Positions 26,106-35,271 of a DNA stretch of 64,000 bases are shown here, piece by piece. The notes under the pieces are model-generated. The model was not told where the DNA came from and ran no database searches. It worked only from the letters and a program-made list of their open reading frames with translations. This DNA is from Gephyromycinifex aptenodytis (GTDB taxonomy: Bacteria; Actinomycetota; Actinomycetes; Actinomycetales; Dermatophilaceae). Each line of letters begins with the position of its first letter. The first letter of the stretch is position 1. Location of the stretch: the NCBI RefSeq assembly GCF_012277275.1, contig NZ_CP051155.1:1860001-1924000 (forward strand), in the 5' to 3' direction. Made by a program: the position numbers and the translations under genes.

Positions 26106-28562
26106 ATGGCACCACTGACTTCCCCCCTACCCAGCGTCTCGCGACGGCGGTTCCTTCAGTGGTCGGCGATTGCCGGTGGCGCCGCAGGCGTCGCGGGAGC
26201 TACGAGCTGCGGGCTGCAACCCAAGACTGCTGATGCGGGTAAAGCTGCCGCGCAAGAGCGGCACGTGTGGAGCGCCTGCACCGTCAACTGCGGCAGCCGG
26301 TGCCCGCTGCGGCTCGTGGTCAAGGACGACACGATCATCCGCGTCGACCCCGACAACACCGGGGACAACACCGTGGGCAACCAGAGCGTGCGTGCTTGTG
26401 TGCGTGGCCGCTCCATCCGCCAGCGCATCTACAGCCCCGACCGGCTGAAGAAACCCCTGAAGCGGGTCGGCAAGCGCGGCGAAGGCAAGTGGGAGGAGAT
26501 CTCCTGGGACCAGGCCTACACCGAGATCGCCGACAACCTCAAACGCCTCATCCAAGAACACGGCAACGAGTCGATCTACCTGCAGTACGGCACCGGAGTC
26601 ATCGGCGCGACCGTCGCCCGCAGCTGGCCGCCGGCCGGCACCCCCGTCGCGCGCCTGATGAACTGCATCGGCGGCTTCCTGGACCAGTACAACGACTACT
26701 CCGCCGGCAACATCGAGACCGCCCTGGACTTCCACTACGGCAGCTATCAGGCCTCCAACAGCAACGACGACACCGCCAACAGCCGCCTCGTGCTCATGTT
26801 CGGCAACAACCCGCACGAGACCCGGATGAGCGGTGGCGGCGAAGTCTTCGTCACCCAGCAGGTCAAGGCCAAGTCGGGCCACAAGGTCATCGTCTTCGAC
26901 CCTCGCTGCACCGACACCGCGATGAACCTCGCCGACGAATGGGTGCCGATGCGCCCAGGCACCGACGCGGCGCTCATTGCCGGGTTCGCGCACGTGATGA
27001 TCACCGAGAAGCTGCACGACAAGGCGTTCTTGGACCGCTACTGCAGCGGCTTCGACGAGGCACACCTGCCCGCCGGCGCCCCGGCAGGATCCTCTTACGA
27101 GAGCTACATCCTGGGTAAGGGACCCGACAAGACGGCCAAGACCCCTGAGTGGGCCGCCCGCATCACCGGTGTGCCCGCCCCGACGATCCAGCGCCTAGCC
27201 AGGGAGATCGCCACCACCAAACCGTGCGCGATCACCCAGGGTTGGGGCCCGCAACGGCACTCCAACGGCGAGAACCAGTCGCGGGCACCGATGTTGCTGG
27301 CGGCCCTCATCGGGCAGATCGGCATCTCCGGCGGCGGCACCGGCTCCCGCGAGGGGTACGCGACCCTGCCGATGGCTTCCTTCCCCACCCTGGAGAACCC
27401 GGTGCGTCCGGTGCTGCCGTTCTACCGGTGGACCGAGGCAATCCTGACCGGTAAGGGAATGAGCTACAAGGACGGCATCCGCGACAGCGCCGATGTCAAC
27501 GGCAACAAGAACGTCAAGCACGACGTCACGCTGGGCAGCAACATCAAGTTCATCTGGCTGTACGGCTCCAACGCCCTGGTCAATCAGCACGGCGACATCA
27601 ACCGCACCTTGGAGATCCTCTCCGACGATTCCCAGTGCGAGATGATCGTGACGATCGACAACCAGATGACCGTCTCGGCCCGCTATTCCGACATCGTGCT
27701 TCCTGATGTCACCACTGCTGAGCAGATGGACCTGGCGGCTCAGGGCAGCGCCGGCAACATGGGCTACACGATCTTCACCGACAAGGCCATCGAGCCGCTG
27801 TACGAATGCCGACCGGTCTACGACATGATGACCGGAATCGCCGACAAGCTCGGGGTGAAGGAGAAGTTCACCGAAGGCCGCACTCAGGAAGAATGGGTGC
27901 GCTGGCTGGTGGACGAGTCCCGCAAGAACATCCCCGGCCTGCCCTCCTTCGAGCAGCTTCGCAAGGACGGCATCTACCGCGAGAAGCTCGACCCGGTCAT
28001 CGCGCTGAAGGACTTCCGCGACGACCCGCAGGCCAACCCGCTGCCGACGCCTTCGGGCAAGATCGAGCTGTGGTCCAGCAACCTGCACGCCATGTCACTG
28101 GACTGGCCGATGGAGGAAGGCAACCGGATCACCGCGCTGCCGGAATACGTGCAGACCCGCGAGATGCCCGGCGATCGACTGCAGACGCGCTACCCGCTGC
28201 AATGCATCGGGCACCACTACAAGCAACGCACCCACTCCTCCTACGGCAACAGCCCGTGGCTGAAGGAGGCCCACCCGCAGCAGGTCTGGATCAACACCAT
28301 CGACGCTGAGCAGCGCGGGCTGGCCACCGGCGACGAGGTCGAGGTCTACAACGACCGCGGGACACTTCGCATCCCGGTCTTCGTCACGGCGCGGATCGCC
28401 CCCGGGGTCATCTCGGTGCCGCAAGGCGCCTGGTACGACCCGGAGAAACCGGGCGGGCGCGACCTGGGCGGCTCCACCAACGTTTTGACCAGCCACCACC
28501 CGACGGCGTACGCGAAGGCCAACGGCCAGCACTCCAACCTCGTCGAAGTTCGGAAGGCATGA
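26106..28562 (+). CDS. dmsA: DMSO reductase family molybdopterin catalytic subunit
   Basis: 818 residues; ATG at 26106 with GGAGG 5 bases upstream. A twin-arginine signal (SRRRFLQWSAIAGG) predicts Tat export. A [4Fe-4S] site has the spacing C-x3-C-x3-C (CTVNCGSRCPL) with a fourth Cys in VRACVRG. The Mo-ligand serine lies in YNDYSAGNIE, as in E. coli DmsA/YnfE. The C-terminal molybdopterin-binding domain includes HHYKQRTHSSYGNSPW and TGDEVEVYNDRG. It reduces DMSO or a related S/N-oxide (possibly selenate, as for YnfE) with electrons from DmsB and DmsC. Confidence 0.92.
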   Translation: MAPLTSPLPSVSRRRFLQWSAIAGGAAGVAGATSCGLQPKTADAGKAAAQERHVWSACTVNCGSRCPLRLVVKDDTIIRVDPDNTGDNTVGNQSVRACVRGRSIRQRIYSPDRLKKPLKRVGKRGEGKWEEISWDQAYTEIADNLKRLIQEHGNESIYLQYGTGVIGATVARSWPPAGTPVARLMNCIGGFLDQYNDYSAGNIETALDFHYGSYQASNSNDDTANSRLVLMFGNNPHETRMSGGGEVFVTQQVKAKSGHKVIVFDPRCTDTAMNLADEWVPMRPGTDAALIAGFAHVMITEKLHDKAFLDRYCSGFDEAHLPAGAPAGSSYESYILGKGPDKTAKTPEWAARITGVPAPTIQRLAREIATTKPCAITQGWGPQRHSNGENQSRAPMLLAALIGQIGISGGGTGSREGYATLPMASFPTLENPVRPVLPFYRWTEAILTGKGMSYKDGIRDSADVNGNKNVKHDVTLGSNIKFIWLYGSNALVNQHGDINRTLEILSDDSQCEMIVTIDNQMTVSARYSDIVLPDVTTAEQMDLAAQGSAGNMGYTIFTDKAIEPLYECRPVYDMMTGIADKLGVKEKFTEGRTQEEWVRWLVDESRKNIPGLPSFEQLRKDGIYREKLDPVIALKDFRDDPQANPLPTPSGKIELWSSNLHAMSLDWPMEEGNRITALPEYVQTREMPGDRLQTRYPLQCIGHHYKQRTHSSYGNSPWLKEAHPQQVWINTIDAEQRGLATGDEVEVYNDRGTLRIPVFVTARIAPGVISVPQGAWYDPEKPGGRDLGGSTNVLTSHHPTAYAKANGQHSNLVEVRKA

Positions 28563-28565
28563 CCC

Positions 28566-29198
28566 ATGGCGAAAACGTTCAAACAAATCGCTTTCTACGT
28601 CGACCAGGAGAAGTGCACCGGCTGTAAGGCCTGCCAGATCGCCTGCAAGGACAAACACGATCTGCCCACCGGGGTCAGTTGGCGCCGGGTGCCCGAATTT
28701 TCGGGCGGTTCTTGGAAGGTCGACCAGACCACCAACACCTTCACGAGCAACCAGTTCACCTACTACACCTCGCTGTCGTGCAACCACTGCGACAACCCGA
28801 TCTGTGTAGAGGTCTGCCCTTCGACCGCGATGCACAAGGGCGAGAACGGCATCGTGGCCGTGGACCCCGATGTGTGCATCGGCTGCCGCTACTGCGAGAT
28901 GGCCTGCCCCTACGGCGCGCCGCAGTTCAACGCGGACAAGGGGATCATGACCAAATGCGACTTCTGCCGGGACCGGCTGGCCAACGACCAGGACCCGGCC
29001 TGCGTCGCGGCCTGCCCCTCACGAGTGCTCGACTACGGCGAAGCCGCTGAGCTGCGTAAGCGTCACGGGGCCACGGCCGACATCGCGCCACTGCCGGATC
29101 CCTCGATCACCAGCCCGAATATCGTCATCTCCCCGCACCGCGAGGCACGCCCGCACGGCGACACCTCCGGTGAGCTCGCCCGCCCGCAGGAGGCTTGA
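28566..29198 (+). CDS. dmsB: DmsB-type electron transfer subunit, four [4Fe-4S] clusters
   Basis: 210 residues, ATG at 28566, 3 bases after dmsA. Four cysteine groups: CTGCKACQIAC, CNHCDNPICVEVC, CIGCRYCEMAC and CDFCRDRLAND followed by CVAAC. These match DmsB, which passes electrons from the membrane subunit to the molybdenum subunit. It has no export signal and probably rides out with folded DmsA on the Tat pathway. Confidence 0.93.
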   Translation: MAKTFKQIAFYVDQEKCTGCKACQIACKDKHDLPTGVSWRRVPEFSGGSWKVDQTTNTFTSNQFTYYTSLSCNHCDNPICVEVCPSTAMHKGENGIVAVDPDVCIGCRYCEMACPYGAPQFNADKGIMTKCDFCRDRLANDQDPACVAACPSRVLDYGEAAELRKRHGATADIAPLPDPSITSPNIVISPHREARPHGDTSGELARPQEA

Positions 29199-29199
29199 G

Positions 29200-30114
29200 A
29201 TGTTGCACGAGCTGCCGCTGGTCATCTTCACCGTGATGGCCCAGATGTGCGTCGGTGCGTTCGTCACCCTGGGTGCGATCCACGTGCTGGGTGCGCGTGT
29301 GGACGCCAAGACGATGGATCGGGTCAGCGATCCGGCGCTGTACGCACTGGGCCCGCTGCTCGTCCTCGGGCTCGCGGCCTCAACGCTGCACCTGGGTTCC
29401 CCGCTGCGCGCCGTGAACGCGCTGCGCCACGTGGGCACGAGCTGGCTGAGCAACGAGATCATCACCGGGATGCTCTTCCTCGGCGCAGGCGCGGCCTTCG
29501 CAGGCGCCCAGTTCTTCAAAATCGGCTCGGCACGGATGCGTCAGGCGCTGGCGATGCTCGCCTCGCTGATCGGCTTGTTCCTCGTGTACTGCATCAGCCG
29601 CGTGTACTCGCTGCGGACCGTACCCGCCTGGGACACCCCCTTCACCGCGCTGCGCTTCTACGTCACCGCCCTGCTCCTGGGCGGTCTGGCCGTCGGCGCG
29701 GCCCTGGTTCTGGCCGCCGGGTGGCGTCGGCGGCGCGGCCTGGGTGACGAAGCGGGCGACCTGCTCGTGCTGCGCAGCATCCGCGGCATCGCCATCTCCT
29801 CGGGCGTGCTGCTCGGCGCCAAGTTCGTCGGGGTACCGCTCTACCTGGCCTACCTGGGCACCCACGCCGACAACGCCGCCCACGAAAGCCTGCGTGTCCT
29901 CGGCGACACCCACGTGGGCTGGTCCTTCGCCGCGTACACGTTGACCTTCCTCGGCATCGCGGCTTTGGGGTACCTGCTCGTTCGGCTGTCCAAGGGACCG
30001 GTGGGCCAGCGTCTCGTGCTCAACGTGGCAGTGTGCGCGTTCGTCTTCGTGTTCGCCGGCGAGTTCATCGGCCGGATGCTCTTCTACGCCTCCATGGTTC
30101 GTACCGGACTGTGA
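29200..30114 (+). CDS. dmsC: DmsC-type membrane anchor / quinol oxidising subunit
   Basis: 304 residues from the ATG at 29200 with AGGAGG 6 bases upstream. Eight hydrophobic segments; starts MLHELPLVIFTVMAQMCVGA, and GSPLRAVNALRHVGTSWLS matches the DmsC family. It anchors the reductase and oxidises (mena)quinol. The stop overlaps the GTG of the chaperone gene. Confidence 0.9.
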   Translation: MLHELPLVIFTVMAQMCVGAFVTLGAIHVLGARVDAKTMDRVSDPALYALGPLLVLGLAASTLHLGSPLRAVNALRHVGTSWLSNEIITGMLFLGAGAAFAGAQFFKIGSARMRQALAMLASLIGLFLVYCISRVYSLRTVPAWDTPFTALRFYVTALLLGGLAVGAALVLAAGWRRRRGLGDEAGDLLVLRSIRGIAISSGVLLGAKFVGVPLYLAYLGTHADNAAHESLRVLGDTHVGWSFAAYTLTFLGIAALGYLLVRLSKGPVGQRLVLNVAVCAFVFVFAGEFIGRMLFYASMVRTGL

Positions 30115-30797
30115 GCGCACTGATGGGCATGCCATCGGCCAGACCGGCGATGCACGCGGAAAAGCCGGGGGCAGAGGTGCTGGACGCGTTCTGCGCGGCC
30201 AGCACGATGCTGGCCTCCGTGCTGTTGGAGCCGCCGAGCGCCGAACAGGTGGACAGGTTGAGCGACCTGGACCTGCTCACCGAATGGCCGCAGCCCGCTG
30301 CGGCCCGGCCCGCCGGGCAAAGCGGCCTCGAAGAGATCACCACCTCCCTGCGCACCGACCCATTGGCGGAGTTGATCGCCGATTACCGCCACCTGTTCGA
30401 CGCCCCCGACCACTCCCGCGCCAACCCCTACGAGTCGGTGCGTCGCAGTGAGGAACACCTCATGCTCGGGGCGCACACGCTGGCGGTGCGAGCCTGGTAC
30501 GAGCATCGAGGGCTGGTCGCACCGGCCCGTACCAAGGTGCCGGACGACCATCTGGGGCTCGAACTGGCTTTCGTCTCCACGCTGCTGCTGGACGCGCTGT
30601 CGGCCACCGAGGCCGATGACGAGCCGGGACGCGACGGCGCTCTGGAGGCGCTGCGGCGCTTCTTGGGGGAGCACCCGCTGGCGTTCGGCAGCGCCGTCGC
30701 CCAGGACATGAAGGCGCATGCCCACACCGGTTACTTCCGCGGTTGGGGCCGGGTGCTGGAAGCGACCCTTGACGATCTGGGCGCCCGGTTCGCCTGA
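30111..30797 (+). CDS. TorD/DmsD-family chaperone
   Basis: 228 residues from the GTG at 30111, which overlaps the dmsC stop (GTGA); an ATG at 30123 is an equally possible start. The family signature NPYESVRRSEEHLMLG and the helical HLGLELAFVSTLL place it with TorD-like redox-enzyme maturation proteins. It should bind the DmsA twin-arginine leader and hold the enzyme until the molybdenum cofactor is inserted. The next gene starts inside its stop codon (TGATG). Confidence 0.85.
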   Translation: MSALMGMPSARPAMHAEKPGAEVLDAFCAASTMLASVLLEPPSAEQVDRLSDLDLLTEWPQPAAARPAGQSGLEEITTSLRTDPLAELIADYRHLFDAPDHSRANPYESVRRSEEHLMLGAHTLAVRAWYEHRGLVAPARTKVPDDHLGLELAFVSTLLLDALSATEADDEPGRDGALEALRRFLGEHPLAFGSAVAQDMKAHAHTGYFRGWGRVLEATLDDLGARFA

Positions 30798-31804
30798 TGG
30801 ACCTCGACACCCGCCAGGCCTGCAGTTACCTGCAGGCACACGCGAGCGACTGGCGGGTCCTGCTGATCGGGCAGGACAGCGCGGCCGGTCCGGGCGAGGC
30901 CGTCCTGCGGGAGCACGGCGTGCACTTGATCATCGACGCCCAAGAGTGGACCGACAGCGCTCAGGAGGGCGCCGCCGCCTGCCTGGAACTTGCCATGAAT
31001 TGCGCAGAGCTGCTGGTCGAACCCGGCCTGAGCGGGGCTGACCTGGCCTGTGAGCTGGCCACTCCGCTGGCCGCTGTCACCATCACCCGCTGGCACCACG
31101 TCTCAGGCGAGCAGGCCGAAGCCGAACCGCAGGCAGATTCCGCGGGCGGGTCCGACTCCGCGCAATCGCCCCCCTCACCGCTGAAGCGCCCGTGGCGTAA
31201 GCACCCGCCGCGCCCGCAAACGGTGCGACTGAATGCGATCCCGGTGCAGCGGCGGGCGCTGATGGGGCTGCCCATGGCCGAATCCCCAGCAACACCTACC
31301 GAGCCCGGAGCTCGCCTGGCGGCGGCTGTTCTGGCGGCTCTGGACGGCGGCAGCGTGCCTGAGGAGTTCAGCGCACTGCCTGCCGGGGCGGCCCGACTGA
31401 GCACGCGGGGCTGCTGCGGCGACGGGCTCTGCGTGCGTTCCTGCCCGCATGAGGCTCTCGCGTTGGAGCAATCCGGTGAACCCGAGACCGATCTGGATCT
31501 GCGCCGCGGCGTGCACCTCGGCGGCGCCGCCCGCGCGCCGCGCCCGTTCTCGCTGCGACTGCGGCTGGACCTGTGCACCGACTGCGGCGCCTGCTTGCAG
31601 GTCTGCCCCAGCAACGCGCTGTCCCGGCTGGGCGAGGCGACCTGGGCCCAGGTCCTGCAGACCCCGCAGGTCAAAATCGGCGGCGGGGTCAGCCTGGCCT
31701 GCCGGCGATGCGGCGCCCCCCACAGCGGCAGCAGCGGGCTGTGCACCGTGTGCGAGCAGCGCAGCGCCAATCCCTACGCAGTGCACTGGCCACCGGGCCG
31801 GTGA
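30797..31804 (+). CDS. Iron-sulfur protein of the DMSO reductase operon
   Basis: 335 residues, start overlapping the TorD stop by one base. The N-terminal 110 residues are soluble and unrecognised. A Pro/Arg-rich linker (about 115-170) follows. The C-terminal third has an incomplete ferredoxin group (CCGDGLCVRSCP), a canonical [4Fe-4S] group (CTDCGACLQVCP) and a zinc-ribbon-like CRRCG...CTVC pair. It probably carries electrons to or helps assemble the reductase, as a NapF-like protein might; this is inferred from the operon only. Confidence 0.7.
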   Translation: MDLDTRQACSYLQAHASDWRVLLIGQDSAAGPGEAVLREHGVHLIIDAQEWTDSAQEGAAACLELAMNCAELLVEPGLSGADLACELATPLAAVTITRWHHVSGEQAEAEPQADSAGGSDSAQSPPSPLKRPWRKHPPRPQTVRLNAIPVQRRALMGLPMAESPATPTEPGARLAAAVLAALDGGSVPEEFSALPAGAARLSTRGCCGDGLCVRSCPHEALALEQSGEPETDLDLRRGVHLGGAARAPRPFSLRLRLDLCTDCGACLQVCPSNALSRLGEATWAQVLQTPQVKIGGGVSLACRRCGAPHSGSSGLCTVCEQRSANPYAVHWPPGR

Positions 31805-31827
31805 CGCAGACCAGCAATGACTTTCTG

Positions 31828-31862
31828 TTGCGGAAACGGAAAGTGATCCGTAGTCTTTCCGT
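31828..31862 (+). promoter_or_regulatory. Promoter with inverted-repeat operator
   Basis: TTGCGG (31828-31833) and TAGTCT (31851-31856) are 17 bases apart, putting the transcription start at or just before the ATG at 31864, so the mRNA may be leaderless. Arms ACGGAAAG (31836-31843) and CTTTCCGT (31855-31862) form an 8-bp inverted repeat over the -10, likely bound by the wHTH protein encoded by the second gene. Confidence 0.5.
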
Positions 31863-31863
31863 C

Positions 31864-32355
31864 ATGGAAAGCCAAACGCCGTACCCCGAGAGCTACGACC
31901 CCACCCACGCCCTGGCTGACGCGGCAGCCGCTCGCGAGTCGATCGCCCAGCGCCTCTACACCCCGTGGTGGTACCACCCGATCCTCGGGCTCAACGCGGG
32001 CGCGCTCGTTCTCATCGTCGCCTTCGCCGCAGAGGGGCTGCTGCTGGCCGCGTTGGGCCTCGCCTCGATCGGGGTTTCCCTGGCCCTGATCCGCGCCTAC
32101 CGCCGGATCACCGGCCTGTGGGTTGAACTCAAGCAGTGCGGACCTGGCAGCCGGCGGCTGTGGGGCATCTACATGGTTGCCGTCTTTGCAGCGGCCATCC
32201 CGGCCTTCTGCGTGCGGTTCGACCTCCTGCCGAGCTGGTGCGCCTGGGGCGCCGCCGTCCTGATAGCTATCGCCTCCTTCATCATCGGCCCGCGGTTCGA
32301 TGGATTGCTGCGCGACGAGATCCGCGACGGTAGCGCCCCGATCGGCCTGTCGTGA
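31864..32355 (+). CDS. Small membrane protein, cotranscribed with a wHTH regulator
   Basis: 163 residues from the ATG at 31864 (MESQTPYPESYDP). After a soluble 45-residue N-terminus (ARESIAQRLYTPWWYHPI) there are four hydrophobic segments in two pairs. The pairing with a small winged-helix regulator is a frequent actinobacterial arrangement. No transport or enzyme motif is visible. Confidence 0.75.
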   Translation: MESQTPYPESYDPTHALADAAAARESIAQRLYTPWWYHPILGLNAGALVLIVAFAAEGLLLAALGLASIGVSLALIRAYRRITGLWVELKQCGPGSRRLWGIYMVAVFAAAIPAFCVRFDLLPSWCAWGAAVLIAIASFIIGPRFDGLLRDEIRDGSAPIGLS

Positions 32356-32696
32356 TGCATCGCAGGAAGACCCCCCCTACGCCCTGTTTCGACGAGATCA
32401 TTCACGCTCCCCATCGCCTGCGGCTGTGCGTGCTGCTCTCCCCTGTGGAGTCGGCCGCGTTCGCCACCCTGCGCGATGAACTCGACCTCGCCGACTCGGT
32501 GCTGTCCAAACACCTCAAGGTGCTCTCCGAGGCCGGCTACGTCACCTTGGACCGTCCCGTCGGCCAGGGCGGACGACCCCGCACCTGGGTGCGAATCACC
32601 GATGCGGGCCGTGCGGCGCTGGCCGGGCACCTGGCGGCCTTGCACGAACTGTCCGAGGCGGCGGCGCTATCGCAACCACCCGGCTCACGCGCTTAA
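32355..32696 (+). CDS. Winged-helix transcriptional regulator
   Basis: 113 residues; ATG at 32355 inside the preceding stop (TGATG), or GTG one codon earlier. Fold: FDEIIHAPHRLRLCVLLSPV, ATLRDELDLADSVLSKHLKVLSEAG, then the wing VTLDRPVGQGGRPRTWVRIT. This is the short MarR/ArsR-like family (HTH_34 type) usually encoded with a membrane protein. It probably represses its own operon at the inverted repeat at 31836-31862. The stop overlaps that of the convergent HAD gene (TTAA). Confidence 0.85.
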   Translation: MHRRKTPPTPCFDEIIHAPHRLRLCVLLSPVESAAFATLRDELDLADSVLSKHLKVLSEAGYVTLDRPVGQGGRPRTWVRITDAGRAALAGHLAALHELSEAAALSQPPGSRA

Positions 32697-33565
32697 CGCA
32701 CCCAACCTCCATCAGGCGCCGCGTCGCTGCCGATGGTCTCCAAGATCTGCGCGACGCCGTCGACGTCGTTACCGGGACAGACATCGGTGGCGGCCGCGTG
32801 GGCCAGTTCGTGGCCTCCGGCCACCGCGAACGAACGCCCTGCCCAGGAGAGCATCGGCACGTCATTCGGCATGTCGCCGAACGCCCAGACTTGACTCGCC
32901 TCGATCCCGCGCTCGGTGCACCACGCGGCTAGGGCGCTGGCCTTGCTCACCCCGGCCGGGACGATCTCCGCCAATCCCACTGCTCCGGAGTACGACACAT
33001 GCGCGCGTTCGCCGATCACCCGGGCGACGAGATCGAGGAAGCGGTGCGTATCGGCTCCCCCAGGTAGTGAGGAGCCTTCGCCCCGGCGCGGATCGGGGGC
33101 GACTTCGGGGATGCGGGCCAGCAGCTTGCCCACTCCGCTGGGCGCGTCCTCGATCGAACCGTAGCTCGCCTGCTGCGGGCGCCAGCGGGGGTGCACCTCG
33201 GGGTAGGAGCGTTCCAGATGCATCCCGGTCGCGAGCTCCCCGGCGAATCCGATACCGGGCAGCGCCCGGCGCAGATCAGCGGCCAGCTCAGCAAGCTGGT
33301 CCGGCTGGAAGCAGTGTGATCGCACGACTTCGCGGCGGCCGACGTCATACAGGAAGGCCCCGTTCGCGCAGATCGCCAGGCCGTGCCCGCCGACGACATC
33401 GTCGAGGTCATCGAGCCTGCGTGGCGGGCGGGCCGTGACGAAGACCGTTTCGATCTGCAACTGCGCCAGCCGCATGATGGCCCGGCGAGCCCGCGGCGTG
33501 AGCTGCCCGGAAGGGTCGAGCAGCGTGCCGTCGAGGTCTGTCGCGATGAGCCGTGGAGCCACCAT
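32693..33565 (-). CDS. HAD-family (Cof-type) phosphatase
   Basis: 290 residues, ATG at 33565. Motif I DLDGTLLDPSG, motif II FVTARPP, motif III lysine in GVSKASALAAWC, and motif IV FGDMPNDVPML identify a Cof-type HAD hydrolase with a C2B cap. These dephosphorylate sugar phosphates, flavin precursors or similar small molecules; the substrate cannot be assigned. Confidence 0.9.
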   Translation of the reverse strand: MVAPRLIATDLDGTLLDPSGQLTPRARRAIMRLAQLQIETVFVTARPPRRLDDLDDVVGGHGLAICANGAFLYDVGRREVVRSHCFQPDQLAELAADLRRALPGIGFAGELATGMHLERSYPEVHPRWRPQQASYGSIEDAPSGVGKLLARIPEVAPDPRRGEGSSLPGGADTHRFLDLVARVIGERAHVSYSGAVGLAEIVPAGVSKASALAAWCTERGIEASQVWAFGDMPNDVPMLSWAGRSFAVAGGHELAHAAATDVCPGNDVDGVAQILETIGSDAAPDGGWVR

Positions 33566-33689
33566 CGGATCAGCCTACGTTGCCACCGGCAGCCAGCGGT
33601 GACCTCACGCCGGGCCGGCACGGACTCGGCGCGGACGGTCCGCCTCTTCCACAGTCCAGACGAGCGAGGCCGGCGCCTGCACCCATGCA

Positions 33690-33721
33690 ATAACTTAGCG
33701 TTATGCCCTGTTGGATATAGG
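33690..33721 (+). promoter_or_regulatory. AT-rich promoter region of the symporter gene
   Basis: A locally AT-rich patch in GC-rich DNA, with the inverted repeat ATAAC-TTAGC-GTTAT (33690-33704) and a TATAGG -10-like box (33716-33721) about 40 bases before the ATG. Confidence 0.35.
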
Positions 33722-33761
33722 GTTATCTCCCGCCATCCATTTGAACCCCGCTCGGAGCCTC

Positions 33762-35168
33762 ATGCCCACCGCCTCTACGCCTAAATCACCTCGGCGCCTC
33801 CGCCTGCCCTCTTTCAGCGTCCAGATCCTTCTCGCTCTTGTCCTTGGACTCGGCTTGGGGTGGGCCGCTCTTGCCATCGGCCCGAATGGCGACGGCAGCG
33901 AAAACTGGCTGACCACCCTGCTCAGCACCATCGGGGCTACCTTCGTCACCCTGCTCAAGGCGCTCGTTCCGCCGCTGATCGTCACCGCGATCATCGCCTC
34001 GATCGCCAACCTGCGCGGCGTTGCCGGCGCCGCCCGCCTCGCCGGCAAGACGCTGCTGTGGTTCGCCATCACCGCGCTTGCCTCGGTACTCATCGGCATC
34101 GCCCTGGGGGTACTCATCCAGCCCGGCCGCCACGCTTCGGTGGACCACACAGCGGCGCAGGCTCCCAGCGCCACCGGCGGCTGGCTCGACTTCATCGACC
34201 AGCTCGTCCCGGCCAACATGTTCGGGCTGTCCGTCTCTGCGCATCCGGTGCTGGAGGGTGGCGCACTCACCGGCGTCGACACCAGCGTCAGCTTCAAGGC
34301 GCTGCAACTGGTCGTCATCGCCCTGGTGGTCGGGATCGCCGCGGTCCGAGTCGGAGACCCGGCGGAGCCGTTCCTGCGCTTCAACGCCTCCTTGTTGGCC
34401 ATCGTGCAGAAGGTGCTGTGGTGGGTGATCCTGCTCGCGCCCGTGGGCACGATCGGGCTCATCGGTCGGGCCGTGGCGACCTACGGCTGGTCCTCACTCA
34501 CCCAGCTCGGCGCGTTCGCTCTTGCCATCTACGCCGGGCTGCTCATCGTGCTGCTCGTGCTGTACCCCGCGATCCTGCTCGCCCACCGGCTCAGCCCGCG
34601 CAGCTACTTCCGGGGGGCCTGGCCGGCCATCCAGCTGGCCTTCGTCTCTCGCTCCAGTCTCGGCACCCTGCCACTGACGCAGAAGGTCACCGAATCGCTG
34701 GGGGTACCGCGGGCCTACGCCGCCTTCGCCAGTCCACTGGCGGCGACGACGAAAATGGACGGCTGCGCCTCGATCTATCCCGCGATTGCAGCGATCTTCG
34801 TCGCCCAGTTCTTCGGCATGCACCTGGGGGCGCTGGACTACCTGCTCATCGTCGTGGTCTCGGTGATCGGCTCGGCCGCAACCGCCGGGCTTACCGGGGC
34901 TCTGGTGATGCTCACCCTGACCCTGTCCACGCTCGGCCTGCCGCTGGCGGGCGTGGGATTGCTGCTGGCGATCGACCCGATCCTGGACATGGGGCGCACC
35001 GCCGTCAACGTGGCCGGGCAGGTACTCGTGCAGGTCGTCGTGGCTCACCGCGAAGGGATTCTGGACAAGGACGCCTACGACTCGGCGTCCCCGATCTCGA
35101 TCACCGCCGCGCAGGAACCCGACAGCGCACCCCTCACCTCGACGGACGCGGCCCTGCACACTGCCTGA
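33762..35168 (+). CDS. Dicarboxylate/amino acid:cation symporter (DAACS family)
   Basis: 468 residues from the ATG at 33762; a TTG at 33711 would add 17 unlikely residues. Family marks: TFVTLLKALVPPLIVTAII, serine-rich hairpin region AFVSRSSLGTLPLT, and the substrate site TKMDGCASIYPAIAAIFVAQF and DPILDMGRTAVNVAGQ. These match GltP/DctA-type carriers that import glutamate, aspartate or C4-dicarboxylates with Na+ or H+. It ends at a strong hairpin. Confidence 0.9.
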   Translation: MPTASTPKSPRRLRLPSFSVQILLALVLGLGLGWAALAIGPNGDGSENWLTTLLSTIGATFVTLLKALVPPLIVTAIIASIANLRGVAGAARLAGKTLLWFAITALASVLIGIALGVLIQPGRHASVDHTAAQAPSATGGWLDFIDQLVPANMFGLSVSAHPVLEGGALTGVDTSVSFKALQLVVIALVVGIAAVRVGDPAEPFLRFNASLLAIVQKVLWWVILLAPVGTIGLIGRAVATYGWSSLTQLGAFALAIYAGLLIVLLVLYPAILLAHRLSPRSYFRGAWPAIQLAFVSRSSLGTLPLTQKVTESLGVPRAYAAFASPLAATTKMDGCASIYPAIAAIFVAQFFGMHLGALDYLLIVVVSVIGSAATAGLTGALVMLTLTLSTLGLPLAGVGLLLAIDPILDMGRTAVNVAGQVLVQVVVAHREGILDKDAYDSASPISITAAQEPDSAPLTSTDAALHTA

Positions 35169-35188
35169 GCCCGCCTCCGCCGCAGCAG

Positions 35189-35226
35189 ACCGGGCGCGCC
35201 GCCATCACCGATGGGGCGCGCCCGGT
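35189..35226. terminator. Bidirectional hairpin terminator
   Basis: 12-bp GC-rich stem (35189-35200 with 35215-35226) with a nested CCAT/ATGG stem inside the spacer, between convergent symporter and K+ channel genes. Confidence 0.8.
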
Positions 35227-35271
35227 TCGTGTGCCCAGCGAATCCCGGGCCGGAGCACCCGACCCGTGCAC

